Source of the DNA: Betaproteobacteria bacterium
GTDB lineage: Bacteria > Pseudomonadota > Gammaproteobacteria > Burkholderiales > SG8-39
DNA: 64,000 nucleotides
Direction: 5' to 3'
Assembly (NCBI GenBank): GCA_022340285.1
Contig: JAJDOG010000084.1
Location: 1 to 64,000, forward strand
The position numbers and the translations under genes are program-made. Under the pieces are notes generated by a model. The model was not told the DNA's origin. It did not search any database and saw nothing but the letters and a program-made list of their open reading frames with translations. Positions 1-8,366 of the stretch are shown here, in pieces; the stretch's first letter is position 1, and each line of letters begins with the position of its first letter.

Positions 1-62
1 AGCCGCAGGCGGAGCAGGGCGCCGTCGCGGTCGAGCCAGACCCTGAGGGGCGTATCGCTCAT
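1..62 (-). CDS. dch: Cyclohexa-1,5-diene-1-carbonyl-CoA hydratase, N-terminus only
   Basis: Only the first 20 codons are inside the window; the gene runs off the left edge. The ATG overlaps the oah stop codon (ATGA). The peptide begins MSDTPLRVWLDRDGALLRLR, which resembles the N-terminus of the dienoyl-CoA hydratase that hydrates the product of class I benzoyl-CoA reductase. The gene order dch-oah-had is that of the Thauera-type benzoyl-CoA cluster, which supports the call. With so few residues it rests on context as much as on sequence. Confidence 0.72.
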   Translation of the reverse strand, partial: MSDTPLRVWLDRDGALLRLR

Positions 63-1162
63 TTGGCTTTCGCTTTCGGCTGGATCTCGTCGTGCAGCGA
101 GCCGACCCAGCTCTGGCCCTGCGCGAGCTTCTGGCGCAGCAGCACGAAGTCGACCTCGCGATCTTCCTTGGTTCCCTCGTTGAACGCGGTGAATCCCGAG
201 CGCGCCTCGGTCACCATGTTGAGCGCGAGCCAGGCGCGGTGATTCTCCTTGTTCCGGTTCCACGCCTCGAGCTTGGGCTTGCGCAGCTCCTCGATCGTCT
301 TGAGCGTGCAGTCCGGAAACGTGAGCAGGAGCTTCGCACAGTACTCCTCGACCTTTTCATCGAGAAGCGACAGATCGACCGTGCCCTTCGTGAGGATCGC
401 CTTGCCTTCCTTGGCGGCGGCCCCGGTCTTGAACTCGCCGTAGATGACGCGGCCGTACTCGTCGGTGAACTTCTGGGTCTCGACGAGCGGGTTGGCCACG
501 AACTTGCCGTCGATCTTCAGGGCCGGAACGATGTCGGCGAGCATGCCCCAGTGATGGGCGCGGTGCGCCGAGAACGGCTCGCACATCACGCAGGCCCACA
601 TGGCGCGATCGGCACCCATGACCGGCGGCAGGAAGTCGGTGGCGCCGCCGATCGGCGCCGAGCCGTGCTTGGGCCCGGCCTGACCGAAGCGCGCGAGATC
701 CTGCGCGATCGAGAAATCGCAGGCGAGCCCGATCTCCTGCCCGCCGCCGACCCGCATGCCGTTCACGCGGCAGATCACGGGCTTGTCGCACGCGAGGATC
801 GCGCTCACCATGTCGTTGAAGATCCGCATGTACTGCCGGTATTCCTGCGGGTGGCCCGCGTAGTACTCGGCGTATTCTTTCGTGTTCCCGCCGGTGCAGA
901 ACGCCTTGTCGCCGGCGGCGGTGAAGACGACGGTATTCACGTCGCGCGAATTCGACGCGGCGCGGAACGCGAGGATCACGCCCTTCGCCATCTCGGTGGT
1001 GTAGGAGTTGTACTGGGTCGGGTTGTCGAGCCAGATCCACGCGTTGTAGAGACCCGGGACGACCTTGCCGTCCTGGGTCTTCGCGGGGCGCTTCTCGAAG
1101 CGCACGCCGGGCTTCGAAAAATCCTCGAACAGGTCATGATTCTTGAATTCGCGTGCGGCCAT
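59..1162 (-). CDS. oah: 6-oxocyclohex-1-ene-1-carbonyl-CoA hydrolase (ring-opening, BamA/Oah)
   Basis: 367 aa, crotonase superfamily, close to the usual Oah/BamA length of about 375-385. Family knowledge: it adds two water molecules to 6-oxocyclohex-1-ene-1-carbonyl-CoA and cleaves the ring to 3-hydroxypimelyl-CoA in anaerobic benzoyl-CoA degradation. The sequence shows the oxyanion-hole region FCTGGNTKEYAEYYAG (about residues 88-103), the GMRVGGGQEIGLACDFSIA segment and the long C-terminal extension that separates this family from ordinary enoyl-CoA hydratases. A good Shine-Dalgarno (AGGAGA) precedes the ATG. It lies 21 bp after had and overlaps dch by 4 bp, so the three form one operon. Confidence 0.95.
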   Translation of the reverse strand: MAAREFKNHDLFEDFSKPGVRFEKRPAKTQDGKVVPGLYNAWIWLDNPTQYNSYTTEMAKGVILAFRAASNSRDVNTVVFTAAGDKAFCTGGNTKEYAEYYAGHPQEYRQYMRIFNDMVSAILACDKPVICRVNGMRVGGGQEIGLACDFSIAQDLARFGQAGPKHGSAPIGGATDFLPPVMGADRAMWACVMCEPFSAHRAHHWGMLADIVPALKIDGKFVANPLVETQKFTDEYGRVIYGEFKTGAAAKEGKAILTKGTVDLSLLDEKVEEYCAKLLLTFPDCTLKTIEELRKPKLEAWNRNKENHRAWLALNMVTEARSGFTAFNEGTKEDREVDFVLLRQKLAQGQSWVGSLHDEIQPKAKAK

Positions 1163-1183
1163 AAGATCTCTCCTGCGGTTTGG

Positions 1184-2248
1184 TCAGGGAACGAGGACGG
1201 CGCGCCGTTTGATTTCGCGGTGATGCACGGCCTCGAAGACTTCATTGATATCGGCAAGCGGATGCGTCTCGACGAACGACTTGACGTTCACCTTTCCGTC
1301 CAGCACGAGCTCGAGCGCGGCGGGGTAGAGCTCGGGCGGGCAACCCCAGTTCCCGATCGCCCGTGCGTCGAACGCCATCAGGTTGGAAAGCCGTACTTCG
1401 ATCTTGTCCATCGTGAAGCCGACGACGCTGAGCGTGGCGCCGTGCACGAGCAGTCCGTACGCGGTCTGCTGGCCGGCCGCGGTGCCCGAGCACTCGAAGA
1501 TGAACCATTCGGTGGTCGGCAGGTCCTTTTCCTTGGCGAACGCGCTGATCGCACTCTTCAGCGCCTTGCCTTCCAGCTCGCGCGCGTTCAACGTGAGCGC
1601 GGCGCCGCCTTCCCTGATCGCCGCGAGCTTCTCGGCGTCGACGTCGATCGCGACCACGGTTGCGCCGAAGGCTCTTGCCACCTGGACGCAATAGCCGCCG
1701 ACGCCGCCCGCGCCCACGACGATCGCGAGCGTTCCGGGCTGCACGCCCGCACGGCTGACCGCCTGGTAGGGCGTGGTCAATGCATCGGCCACCACCGACA
1801 CGTCGGACAGCGCGATGCCCGCCCTGGCGAGCCGGGACTCGTCGACGGCGCACAGGCCTTTGACCGGCACGACAATGTGGCTGGCAAAGCCGCCTTGGAT
1901 ATCGTTGCCGGGCATCTTCTGGCTGCGGCAGATGTTCGGGCGGCCCCGCTTGCAAGGGCCGCATTCCCCGCATGGAATGACGGCCGGAACGATCACCGCC
2001 TTGCCCACCCAGGCTTCGGCCCCGGCGCCGGCCGCGGTGACGCGGCCGCTCACTTCGTGCCCGAGCGCCAGGGGAAGGGCGTGGTTGGTGCGGACGCCGT
2101 CATAGAAATAGCCGAGATCGGTATGGCAGACGCCGCAGCCGGCCACTTCGACCACGGCCTCGCCGGCCTGCGGCGCGGCGTCGAAGGTCTCGCGAATCAT
2201 GGGCGCCTTGGGCGCCGTCATCATCCACCGGTAACCAGCCGTGGCCAT
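1184..2248 (-). CDS. had: 6-hydroxycyclohex-1-ene-1-carbonyl-CoA dehydrogenase
   Basis: 354 aa zinc-dependent medium-chain alcohol dehydrogenase. Catalytic zinc residues are visible as C38/C41 (CGVCHTD) and H64-E65. Structural zinc cysteines are C93, C96, C99 and C107. The NAD-binding motif GAGGVGG is at about 179-185. In the benzoyl-CoA pathway Had oxidises the 6-hydroxy product of Dch to the 6-oxo compound used by Oah, its next neighbour. The start has a strong GAGGAGG site about 8 nt upstream. It is the first minus-strand gene here and diverges from korA across a 198 bp control region. Confidence 0.94.
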   Translation of the reverse strand: MATAGYRWMMTAPKAPMIRETFDAAPQAGEAVVEVAGCGVCHTDLGYFYDGVRTNHALPLALGHEVSGRVTAAGAGAEAWVGKAVIVPAVIPCGECGPCKRGRPNICRSQKMPGNDIQGGFASHIVVPVKGLCAVDESRLARAGIALSDVSVVADALTTPYQAVSRAGVQPGTLAIVVGAGGVGGYCVQVARAFGATVVAIDVDAEKLAAIREGGAALTLNARELEGKALKSAISAFAKEKDLPTTEWFIFECSGTAAGQQTAYGLLVHGATLSVVGFTMDKIEVRLSNLMAFDARAIGNWGCPPELYPAALELVLDGKVNVKSFVETHPLADINEVFEAVHHREIKRRAVLVP

Positions 2249-2318
2249 GGATCCAACCTCCTCGACTTAGGGGGCGGCCCGTCTCGGCCGGCGCGTCCCC
2301 TGGTGTTTACTATGCCGC

Positions 2319-2347
2319 TTGACTCTCGAACGGCGTTAATTTAGCAT
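2319..2347 (+). promoter_or_regulatory. Possible sigma70-type promoter for korAB
   Basis: TTGACT (2319-2324) and TAGCAT (2342-2347) are separated by 17 bp, about 100 bp upstream of korA in the had-korA divergent region. The -35 is good and the -10 is 4/6. No clear FNR-type or other palindromic operator is seen here. This is a prediction from sequence only. Confidence 0.35.
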
Positions 2348-2446
2348 TACGGTACCAGAATACGAGAATGCAGTCAAGACACCGATCTGGATCGCCGGCA
2401 AGACAGCCGGCAAGCGGTCGGTGTTGCTGCACTGCGAGGAGGTCAC

Positions 2447-4177
2447 ATGGCAGAGGTTAGAGCCCGCACGAGCGTCTCGATCGCGATCGCCGGAAGCGGC
2501 GGGGCGGGCGTCATGACGGCAGGCAACATGCTCCTCGAGGCGGCAGCCAAGGCCGGGTGGTATGGCCTGATGGTCCGCTCGAGCGGCCCGCAGATCCGCG
2601 GGGGCGAGGCGGCGGCGCTGATGCGCATCGGCACGCATCCGATCGACGGGCTGGACGACCGCTTCGACATCCTGCTTGCCATCGACTGGCAGAACATCAA
2701 CCGCTTCGCGGACGAGCTCCCGCTCGACGGCGGAAGCCTGGTCGTGGGTGACCCCGATCAGGGCGAAGCGCCCGAGGTGTACGTGAAGTCGCCGGCGCGT
2801 CAGGCCAAGGTGTCGATGAAGGCGACCGCCAAGTCGATCCCGGGTAGCTGGCCGAACATGGTTGCGCTCGGCACGGCGGCCGGACTGATCGGCTTGCCGA
2901 AGACCGAGGTCGCGAAGGTCGTCGAGCAATCGCTCCGCAAACGCGCCGACACGCTGAAGGCGAGCCTCGAGGCCGTCGATGCGGGCTATGCGGCGGCCGC
3001 GGAGATCGGCGCGGATTACGCGCTCGCCGCGCCGGGTTCGGCCCCGAGTGCGCGCTGGCTGGTGAGCGGAAACCAGGCCGCCGGGTATGGCGCGATTCGC
3101 GGTGGCGTGCGCTTCTGCGCGGCGTATCCGATCACGCCCGCAACGGAAATGCTCGAATACCTCGCGCCCGCGCTCGCCGACGTAGGCGGCGTACTGGTGC
3201 AGGCGGAAGACGAGCTCGCGTCGGCGAACATGATCATCGGCGCATCTTTCGGTGGCTTACCGTCGATCACCGCCACCGCCGGCCCCGGCCTGGCACTCAT
3301 GACCGAGGCGATCGGGCTCGCCGTAGCGTCCGAGGTGCCGATCGTGGTCGTGGACGTCATGCGCGGTGGGCCCTCCACCGGCATTCCCGCGAAGAGCGAG
3401 CAGAGCGATCTCTCGATGGCGGTATACGGCCTGCACGGCGACGCGCCGCGCATCGTCGTCGCGCCGAACTCCATTGCCGACTGCGTCGTGACCACGCAAT
3501 GGGCGGTGCATCTCGCCGAGGCGCTGCAGTCGCCCGCCCTGGTGCTCTCCGATCAATACTTCGGCCAGACGCGCGCGGTGGTCGATCGCCCTGCGGACGT
3601 GACGTTCGTGGGCAGCCGTCTCACCGCGCAGGCCAATACGGAAGGCTACCGGCGCTACGCACTTACAGAGTCTGGCGTCTCGCCGATGGCGATTCCGGGC
3701 ACGGCAGGCGTCGCCTATACCGCCGACGGTCTCGAGCACAACGAGCGCGGCACGCCCTCCAGCCAGTCGAACGACCATGCGAAGCAGCTCGCCAAGCGAG
3801 AGCGCAAGCTCGTCGGCCACGACTACGGCGGTCAGTGGGCGGACATCGAAGGCGACGGCGACATCGCGGTGCTCACGTTCGGCTCCTCGACCTGCGCCGT
3901 GCGCGAGGCCATCGAACGGGCGCGGCGCGACGGCTTGAATGCAAAGCTCGTCTCGGTGCGGCTCCTCGCTCCCGCCCAGCCGGCGCGACTCAAGGCCGCG
4001 CTCGAGGGGGTCAGCAAGGTTCTCGTCGTCGAGCAGAATTTCGGCGGCCAGTTTCACAAGTACCTGCGCGCCGAGTACGACATCGACGCGGACGTCCGGA
4101 GCTTCAGGCGACCGGGGCCGCTCCCCATCCGGCCGGACGAGGTCCACCGCGAACTCACCCAATGGAGCCGCGCATGA
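2447..4177 (+). CDS. korA: 2-oxoglutarate:ferredoxin oxidoreductase, fused gamma-alpha subunit
   Basis: 576 aa. The N-terminal third (about 10-190) is the gamma domain (GSGGAGVMTAGNML, SSGPQIRGGEAAALMRIG). The rest is the alpha/pyrimidine-binding domain with YPITPATEMLEYLA and QAEDELASANMIIGASFGG, ending in the transketolase-C-like region. With KorB it converts 2-oxoglutarate and CoA to succinyl-CoA and CO2 while reducing ferredoxin. In Thauera aromatica this enzyme regenerates the ferredoxin that drives ATP-dependent benzoyl-CoA reductase. It starts at an ATG preceded by GAGGAGG and overlaps korB by 4 bp. Confidence 0.93.
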   Translation: MAEVRARTSVSIAIAGSGGAGVMTAGNMLLEAAAKAGWYGLMVRSSGPQIRGGEAAALMRIGTHPIDGLDDRFDILLAIDWQNINRFADELPLDGGSLVVGDPDQGEAPEVYVKSPARQAKVSMKATAKSIPGSWPNMVALGTAAGLIGLPKTEVAKVVEQSLRKRADTLKASLEAVDAGYAAAAEIGADYALAAPGSAPSARWLVSGNQAAGYGAIRGGVRFCAAYPITPATEMLEYLAPALADVGGVLVQAEDELASANMIIGASFGGLPSITATAGPGLALMTEAIGLAVASEVPIVVVDVMRGGPSTGIPAKSEQSDLSMAVYGLHGDAPRIVVAPNSIADCVVTTQWAVHLAEALQSPALVLSDQYFGQTRAVVDRPADVTFVGSRLTAQANTEGYRRYALTESGVSPMAIPGTAGVAYTADGLEHNERGTPSSQSNDHAKQLAKRERKLVGHDYGGQWADIEGDGDIAVLTFGSSTCAVREAIERARRDGLNAKLVSVRLLAPAQPARLKAALEGVSKVLVVEQNFGGQFHKYLRAEYDIDADVRSFRRPGPLPIRPDEVHRELTQWSRA

Positions 4178-5013
4178 GCACTGCCCCCGCGCAAGCCGTC
4201 ACCTGGACGCCGCAGGACTACAAGTCGGACTACAAGCCGATCTGGTGCCCGGGCTGCGGCGACTATTCCGTCCTCTCGTCGGTCACCAAGGCCTTCGCGG
4301 CCCTGCAACTGAAGCCGGAGGACACGGTCGTCGTGTCGGGCATCGGTTGCTCGTCGCGCATTCCCGCCTACACCTCGTGCTACGGCTTCCACGGCGTGCA
4401 CGGACGTTCGCTCGTCGCCGGGACCGGCCTCAAGATCGCGCGGCCGGAGCTCACCGTCGTCGTGGCGGGTGGCGACGGCGACGGCTATTCGATCGGCGGA
4501 AACCACTTCCTGCACGCCTGCCGCCGCAACGTCGACATCACCTACATCGTCATGGACAACCATGTGTACGGCATGACGAAGGGGCAGCCGTCGCCCACGA
4601 CCGAGCCCGACTGGGTCTCGAAGCTCTCGCCGGGCGGCACCGGCGTGCGCACATTCCATCCGCTCGTGATCGCGCTCGCCGCCGGTGCGAACTTCGTCGC
4701 GCGGGCATTTGCGGGGGATCCGAACGGCACCGCCGAGATGATCGCGGAGGCCATTCGCACGCCGGGATTCTCGTTCATCGAGATCCTCTCGCCGTGCGTG
4801 ACGTTCCGGCCCGAGCAGCGCGAGTGGAAGAAGGTGGTGCATCCCGCATCGGTGCAGTGGACCGACGACCCCGCGCGCGCCGCGCGCCGGGTGATGACCG
4901 ACGACGGATTCAACGTGGGCGTCCTCTACAAGGGCATCCGGCCGCCGTATCAGCCGCCAGTGGGCAAGGCCCGCAAGCGGGTTGCGGATCTCGAGAAGGA
5001 GTTTGCGATATGA
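4174..5013 (+). CDS. korB: 2-oxoglutarate:ferredoxin oxidoreductase, beta subunit (TPP)
   Basis: 279 aa from the ATG that overlaps the korA stop (ATGA). Longer upstream readings are shadow frame. CPGCGDY (C25, C28) and the thiamine-diphosphate/Mg motif GGDGDGYSIGGNHF (about 99-112) with MDNHVYGMTKGQ (127-138) are typical of the beta subunit of 2-oxoacid:ferredoxin oxidoreductases. Its C-terminal part carries RPPYQPPVGKARKR. It is translationally coupled on both sides (korA before, ferritin-like gene after), so the three proteins are probably made together. Confidence 0.93.
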   Translation: MSTAPAQAVTWTPQDYKSDYKPIWCPGCGDYSVLSSVTKAFAALQLKPEDTVVVSGIGCSSRIPAYTSCYGFHGVHGRSLVAGTGLKIARPELTVVVAGGDGDGYSIGGNHFLHACRRNVDITYIVMDNHVYGMTKGQPSPTTEPDWVSKLSPGGTGVRTFHPLVIALAAGANFVARAFAGDPNGTAEMIAEAIRTPGFSFIEILSPCVTFRPEQREWKKVVHPASVQWTDDPARAARRVMTDDGFNVGVLYKGIRPPYQPPVGKARKRVADLEKEFAI

Positions 5014-5660
5014 GTCCCGCCAAGAAGAAGGCGCGCCGCGCTCCCGTCACGAAGAAGGTCGTTCGCAAGCCTGCCACCGCTACGCGCAAGGTGGCACCGA
5101 AGCGCACGCCGCTCAAGGTGGTGTCGACCCCCGCTGCCGCGTCGCCCGCGTCTCCGATCGGGAGCATCGATGCGCTCATGGCGTACGCTTTCGCGCTCGA
5201 GGCGGAGGCGTCCGAGCGTTACAGCGAATTCGCCGACGCCATGGAGACGCACAACAACCGCGAGGTCGCGGAGCTCTTCCGCAAGCTGGCGCGAATCGAG
5301 AACCTGCACGCCGAACACATTCTCGAAGAGATGGGCTGGTCGACCGCGCCCCCGCCCCCGTCATCCGGATGGCGGTGGCAGGGGCTCGAGGGGCCCGAAA
5401 CCGCCGAACACACCGACTTGCACTATCTCATGCAGCCATACCACGCGCTGCAGATTGCCCTGCACAACGAACGGCGCGCCGAGGCGTTCTTCGCGGATCT
5501 CGTGAAGAAGGCACCGAGCGGCAAGGTGCGCGACGCCGCCAAGGAGATGGTCGCCGAGGAGACCGAGCACGTGCGGCTTGTCGAGGAATGGCTGAAGCGC
5601 ACGCCCAAGCCGGACAGCGACTGGGCGGTGGACCTCGATCCGCCGCGGTGGGCAGATTGA
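5010..5660 (+). CDS. Ferritin-like/rubrerythrin-type protein with basic Lys/Ala-rich tail
   Basis: 216 aa, starting at the ATG that overlaps korB by 4 bp. Residues 1-48 are a disordered, histone-H1-like tail rich in K, R, A and P. From about residue 52 the protein has a ferritin-like four-helix pattern: EAEASERYSEFADAM, ENLHAEHILEEM, NERRAEAFFADL and EETEHVRLVEEW, giving the Glu/ExxH ligands of a diiron site. No C-terminal rubredoxin cysteines are present. Translational coupling to korAB suggests a role near the oxygen-sensitive ferredoxin system, for example peroxide or iron handling. That role is inferred. Confidence 0.85.
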   Translation: MSPAKKKARRAPVTKKVVRKPATATRKVAPKRTPLKVVSTPAAASPASPIGSIDALMAYAFALEAEASERYSEFADAMETHNNREVAELFRKLARIENLHAEHILEEMGWSTAPPPPSSGWRWQGLEGPETAEHTDLHYLMQPYHALQIALHNERRAEAFFADLVKKAPSGKVRDAAKEMVAEETEHVRLVEEWLKRTPKPDSDWAVDLDPPRWAD

Positions 5661-5684
5661 GCGAGGAGAGGGAGTTCTAGTTAG

Positions 5685-5800
5685 TTTCCCCTCCTTTCCA
5701 AGGAGGGGTGCCCGCGCAGCGGGCGGGGTGGTTGCGGTTGCGATCAGGGCATCCACCACCCCGGCGCTTCGCGCCATCCCTCCTCAAAGAGGAGGGGAAA
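5685..5800. repeat. REP/BIME-like intergenic palindromic element, copy 1
   Basis: Two inverted half elements. Each has an outer stem of the form CCCCTCCTTTCCAAGGAGGGG, an inner stem (GCCCGC/GCGGGC in the first arm, GGCGC/GCGCC in the second) and a GGGGTGGT or ACCACCCC tail. The tails face each other across about 20 nt. It lies in the convergent gap between the ferritin-like gene and the peroxiredoxin. Ten more copies occur in this window. Confidence 0.9.
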
Positions 5801-5834
5801 ATAAAGCAAAACCCGTCGCCCGAATGCTGCGCGA

Positions 5835-6494
5835 TTATTTCGGCTGAGAAACAATCCTGAGATAAGGCCGCGGCGCCTTCCAGCCCGCAGGAAACGTCTT
5901 CTTCGCTTCCTCGTCGGGCACCGAAGTGAGGATGATGACATCGTTGCCCTGCTTCCAGTTCACCGGTGTCGCGACCTTGTGCTTCGCGGTCAGCTGGATC
6001 GAATCCAGGACCCGGAGTACCTCGTCGAAATTCCGTCCGGTGCTCATTGGATACGTGAGCGTCAGCTTGATCTTCTTGTCCGGTCCGACGACGAATACCG
6101 AGCGCACCGTCTGATTGTCCGCGGCGGTGCGCCCCTTCGAGCTGTCGCCCGCATTGGGGTGGATCATGTCGTAGAGCTTCGCGACCTTGAGATCGGAATC
6201 GCCGATCAGCGGGTAGTTGAGCCTGTGGCCCTGGGTCTCCTCGATGTCCTTCGCCCAGCGCTCGTGGTCCTCGACCGGATCGATGCTGAGGCCGAGTATC
6301 TTGGTGTTGCGCTTGTCGAACTCCGGTTTGAGCCCGGCCATGTAGCCGAGCTCAGTGGTGCAGACCGGCGTGAAGTCCTTCGGGTGCGAGAACAGGATTG
6401 CCCACCCGTTTCCGATCCAGTCATGGAACTTGATGGTTCCCTCGGTGGTCTTCGCCGTGAAGTCCGGCGCTTCATCGCCTATTCGAAGTGCCAT
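5835..6494 (-). CDS. 1-Cys peroxiredoxin (Prx6/AhpC-TSA family)
   Basis: 219 aa when started at the ATG preceded by GAGGGA; a 15-codon upstream extension has no ribosome site and lies outside the family alignment. The peroxidatic motif FTPVCTTE holds C45, the only cysteine, as expected of the 1-Cys Prx6 subfamily. The C-terminal PVNWKQGNDVIILTSVPDEEA region is also typical. It reduces hydroperoxides in the cytoplasm using small thiols. It stands alone between a REP-like element and a 176 bp gap. Function is well supported; the physiological reductant is not visible. Confidence 0.93.
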   Translation of the reverse strand: MALRIGDEAPDFTAKTTEGTIKFHDWIGNGWAILFSHPKDFTPVCTTELGYMAGLKPEFDKRNTKILGLSIDPVEDHERWAKDIEETQGHRLNYPLIGDSDLKVAKLYDMIHPNAGDSSKGRTAADNQTVRSVFVVGPDKKIKLTLTYPMSTGRNFDEVLRVLDSIQLTAKHKVATPVNWKQGNDVIILTSVPDEEAKKTFPAGWKAPRPYLRIVSQPK

Positions 6495-6670
6495 ATGTGT
6501 CCCTCGTGGTGTGTCTCGTTGGTTGGGAGTCCCGGGCACGATGCGATCGCGTTGCGCGCTCGTGACTTACCCCTTGAGAGCCCGGGGTTTTTCGGGAGTG
6601 CGCTCCGTCGGAACGCACCCTGCGATTCTAGACCCGCTTGGCGCGGAGTAAAGGCCCGCCCCCGGCCTGC

Positions 6671-6967
6671 TCAGACCAGTCGCTCGCCGTTGAAGAAGGC
6701 CTTGCGCCAGCGCGCGACGGTGACCTTCTCGAAGAGGCCCGCCTTGGTGAACGGATCCTCCGCGGCGAAGCGCTCGGCTTCCTCGCGGTCGTCCGTGTCC
6801 ACGATCAGAATCCCACCGCGGCCGCCCGTCCCGTCGTCCTCGATCAGCGCACCGGCCGCGAGGAGCTTGTGCTTGTTCGCGGTGAGGTAGGCGAGATGCT
6901 CTTCGCGCGCAGACGTGCGCAAGTGCAGATGGTCCGGCTTGTCAACGGTCAGGATGGCAAAGGGCAT
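6671..6967 (-). CDS. YciI-family protein
   Basis: 98 aa, a small ferredoxin-fold protein of the YciI family. Visible signatures are the N-terminal beta strand followed by an HL..R helix region (HLHLRTSAREEHLAYL), the glycine-rich turn TGGRGGILIVD, and AERFAAEDPFTKAGLFEKVTVARWRKAF, where the DPF motif is the family hallmark. Substrates of most YciI proteins are unknown; some members act as dehydrochlorinases or muconolactone-isomerase-like enzymes in aromatic pathways. It diverges from the dehydrogenase gene that starts about 150 bp away. Confidence 0.88.
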   Translation of the reverse strand: MPFAILTVDKPDHLHLRTSAREEHLAYLTANKHKLLAAGALIEDDGTGGRGGILIVDTDDREEAERFAAEDPFTKAGLFEKVTVARWRKAFFNGERLV

Positions 6968-7119
6968 CTCCGGGCTCCTTGTGTGATTTGCCGACTGGAA
7001 CGGCCCGATCGTAGCAGGGGAGTGCCCGATCGACCCTGCGACATCCCGACTAGAAAACCGGACGACGCATCTGGACGATAATGCGGGTGGGATTCATCTG
7101 TTCCGGGAGGCAAGCGATC

Positions 7120-8004
7120 ATGGCCATGACAGTCGGCATCGTGGGGATCGGCGCCATGGGGGCGCCGATCGCGGGGCATCTCGCCAAGGCCGGGCACCGG
7201 CTCGTCGGCTACGACATCGATCCGCAGCACGCGGCCGCACTGACGGCGCTCGGCGGGAAGCTCGCCGAATCGCCCGGCGCCGTTGTCGCGACGGCGGACG
7301 TCACGCTGCTGCTGCTGCCCAGCCCCAAGGCGCTGGATGACGTCGTGCAGGACATCGTCGCGCGCGCGCCAAAGGGCGCGCTCGTTCTCGAGTGCGGCAC
7401 CTTCCAGATCGGAGACAAGGAGCGCGCGCGCGACGCGCTGGCGGCAAGCGGCGTGTCGCTGATGGATTGCCCTCTCAGCGGAACATCCGCCCAGGTGGCC
7501 GAGGGACACGTTTCGATGTTCGCGAGCGGCGAGCGGCGCGACTACGAGCGGGCTCTCCCGGTGATCCAGGCTTTCACCCAACGGTCCGACTTCGTCGGCC
7601 CATTCGGAAACGGGATGCGGATGAAGCTGGTGGCGAACACGCTGGTCTGCACGAACACTGCGGCGGCGGCCGAGGCGCTCGCGTTCGCGCAGCGGATCGG
7701 TCTCGATATCGCGCTCACCCACGAAATCCTGAGCGCGAGCCCGGCGGCGTCCTCCACGATGCTCAAGCACCGCGGCGCACTCATGGTGAGCGGCCGCTAC
7801 GAGCCTGCGGGTGGCGCGCTCCAGATCCTGGTGAAGGACGCCGGAATCATCGCGGACGCCGCGCAGGCCGCGGGCGCGGATATGCCGCTCTTTCTCGAAT
7901 CGAAGGCGCGCTACGAAAGCGCGATCAAGAAGGGGAAGACCCGCGACGCCGCGGCGATCTACGAGGAATTCTCGCCGCCCGCGAGAAAGGGCAGCGCCGC
8001 GTGA
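7120..8004 (+). CDS. 3-hydroxyisobutyrate dehydrogenase-family NAD(P) oxidoreductase
   Basis: 294 aa using the ATG that follows GGGAGG by about 9 nt; a longer in-frame start 39 bp upstream lacks this site. The N-terminal Rossmann motif is GIVGIGAMGAPIAGHL. The family substrate-site pattern MDCPLSGTSAQVAEG and the catalytic-lysine region GMRMKLVANTLVCTNTAAAAEAL are present. Members oxidise beta-hydroxyacids or reduce tartronate semialdehyde or succinic semialdehyde. The substrate cannot be chosen from sequence. The stop codon overlaps the next gene by 4 bp, so the two are coupled. Confidence 0.9.
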   Translation: MAMTVGIVGIGAMGAPIAGHLAKAGHRLVGYDIDPQHAAALTALGGKLAESPGAVVATADVTLLLLPSPKALDDVVQDIVARAPKGALVLECGTFQIGDKERARDALAASGVSLMDCPLSGTSAQVAEGHVSMFASGERRDYERALPVIQAFTQRSDFVGPFGNGMRMKLVANTLVCTNTAAAAEALAFAQRIGLDIALTHEILSASPAASSTMLKHRGALMVSGRYEPAGGALQILVKDAGIIADAAQAAGADMPLFLESKARYESAIKKGKTRDAAAIYEEFSPPARKGSAA

Positions 8005-8324
8005 GCGAAAAGCTCTCGCTTGTCGTGGTGCTCCACGTCAACGCCGGTCGCGAGGCGGAGTTCGAGCGCTTTGAGACAGCGGTGGCGACCATCATGCAAC
8101 GCTATGGCGGCGCGCTCGAGCGGCGAATCGCGATCGAGCCGCGAGACGACCCGTCCCAGCCGCACGAAGTGCACGTCGTGTCGTTTCCCGACCGGGCGGC
8201 GCTCGACCGCTACCGCGCCGACCCGGACTTTCAGGCGCTCGCCGGACTGCGCGCAGAGGCGATCCGCGAAACCGTCTTCTGGTGCGGCGCCGATCGAGCG
8301 CCGTTCGGGGCGCAGCCGGCATGA
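8001..8324 (+). CDS. Small ferredoxin-fold (DUF1330/monooxygenase-like) protein
   Basis: 107 aa from a GTG that overlaps the previous stop (GTGA). The pattern SLVVVLHVNAGREAEFERFE...IMQRYGG and VHVVSFPDRAALDRYRADPDFQALAGLR is that of the dimeric alpha-beta barrel group that includes DUF1330 and antibiotic-biosynthesis-monooxygenase proteins. No metal or cofactor motif is evident. It is coupled to the upstream dehydrogenase and lies 42 bp before an alpha/beta hydrolase, so the three probably act in one small pathway that cannot be named. Confidence 0.75.
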   Translation: MSEKLSLVVVLHVNAGREAEFERFETAVATIMQRYGGALERRIAIEPRDDPSQPHEVHVVSFPDRAALDRYRADPDFQALAGLRAEAIRETVFWCGADRAPFGAQPA

Positions 8325-8366
8325 CGCGACGATTACCCGTTCAACTCTTCATCGACGGGAGGTGAA

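Noticed and set aside
92-2344. Long plus-strand open frame (750 codons) opposite oah and had
   Set aside because: It is the antisense shadow of two well-supported genes in high-GC DNA; the translation is Arg/Ala/Gly-rich with no domain.
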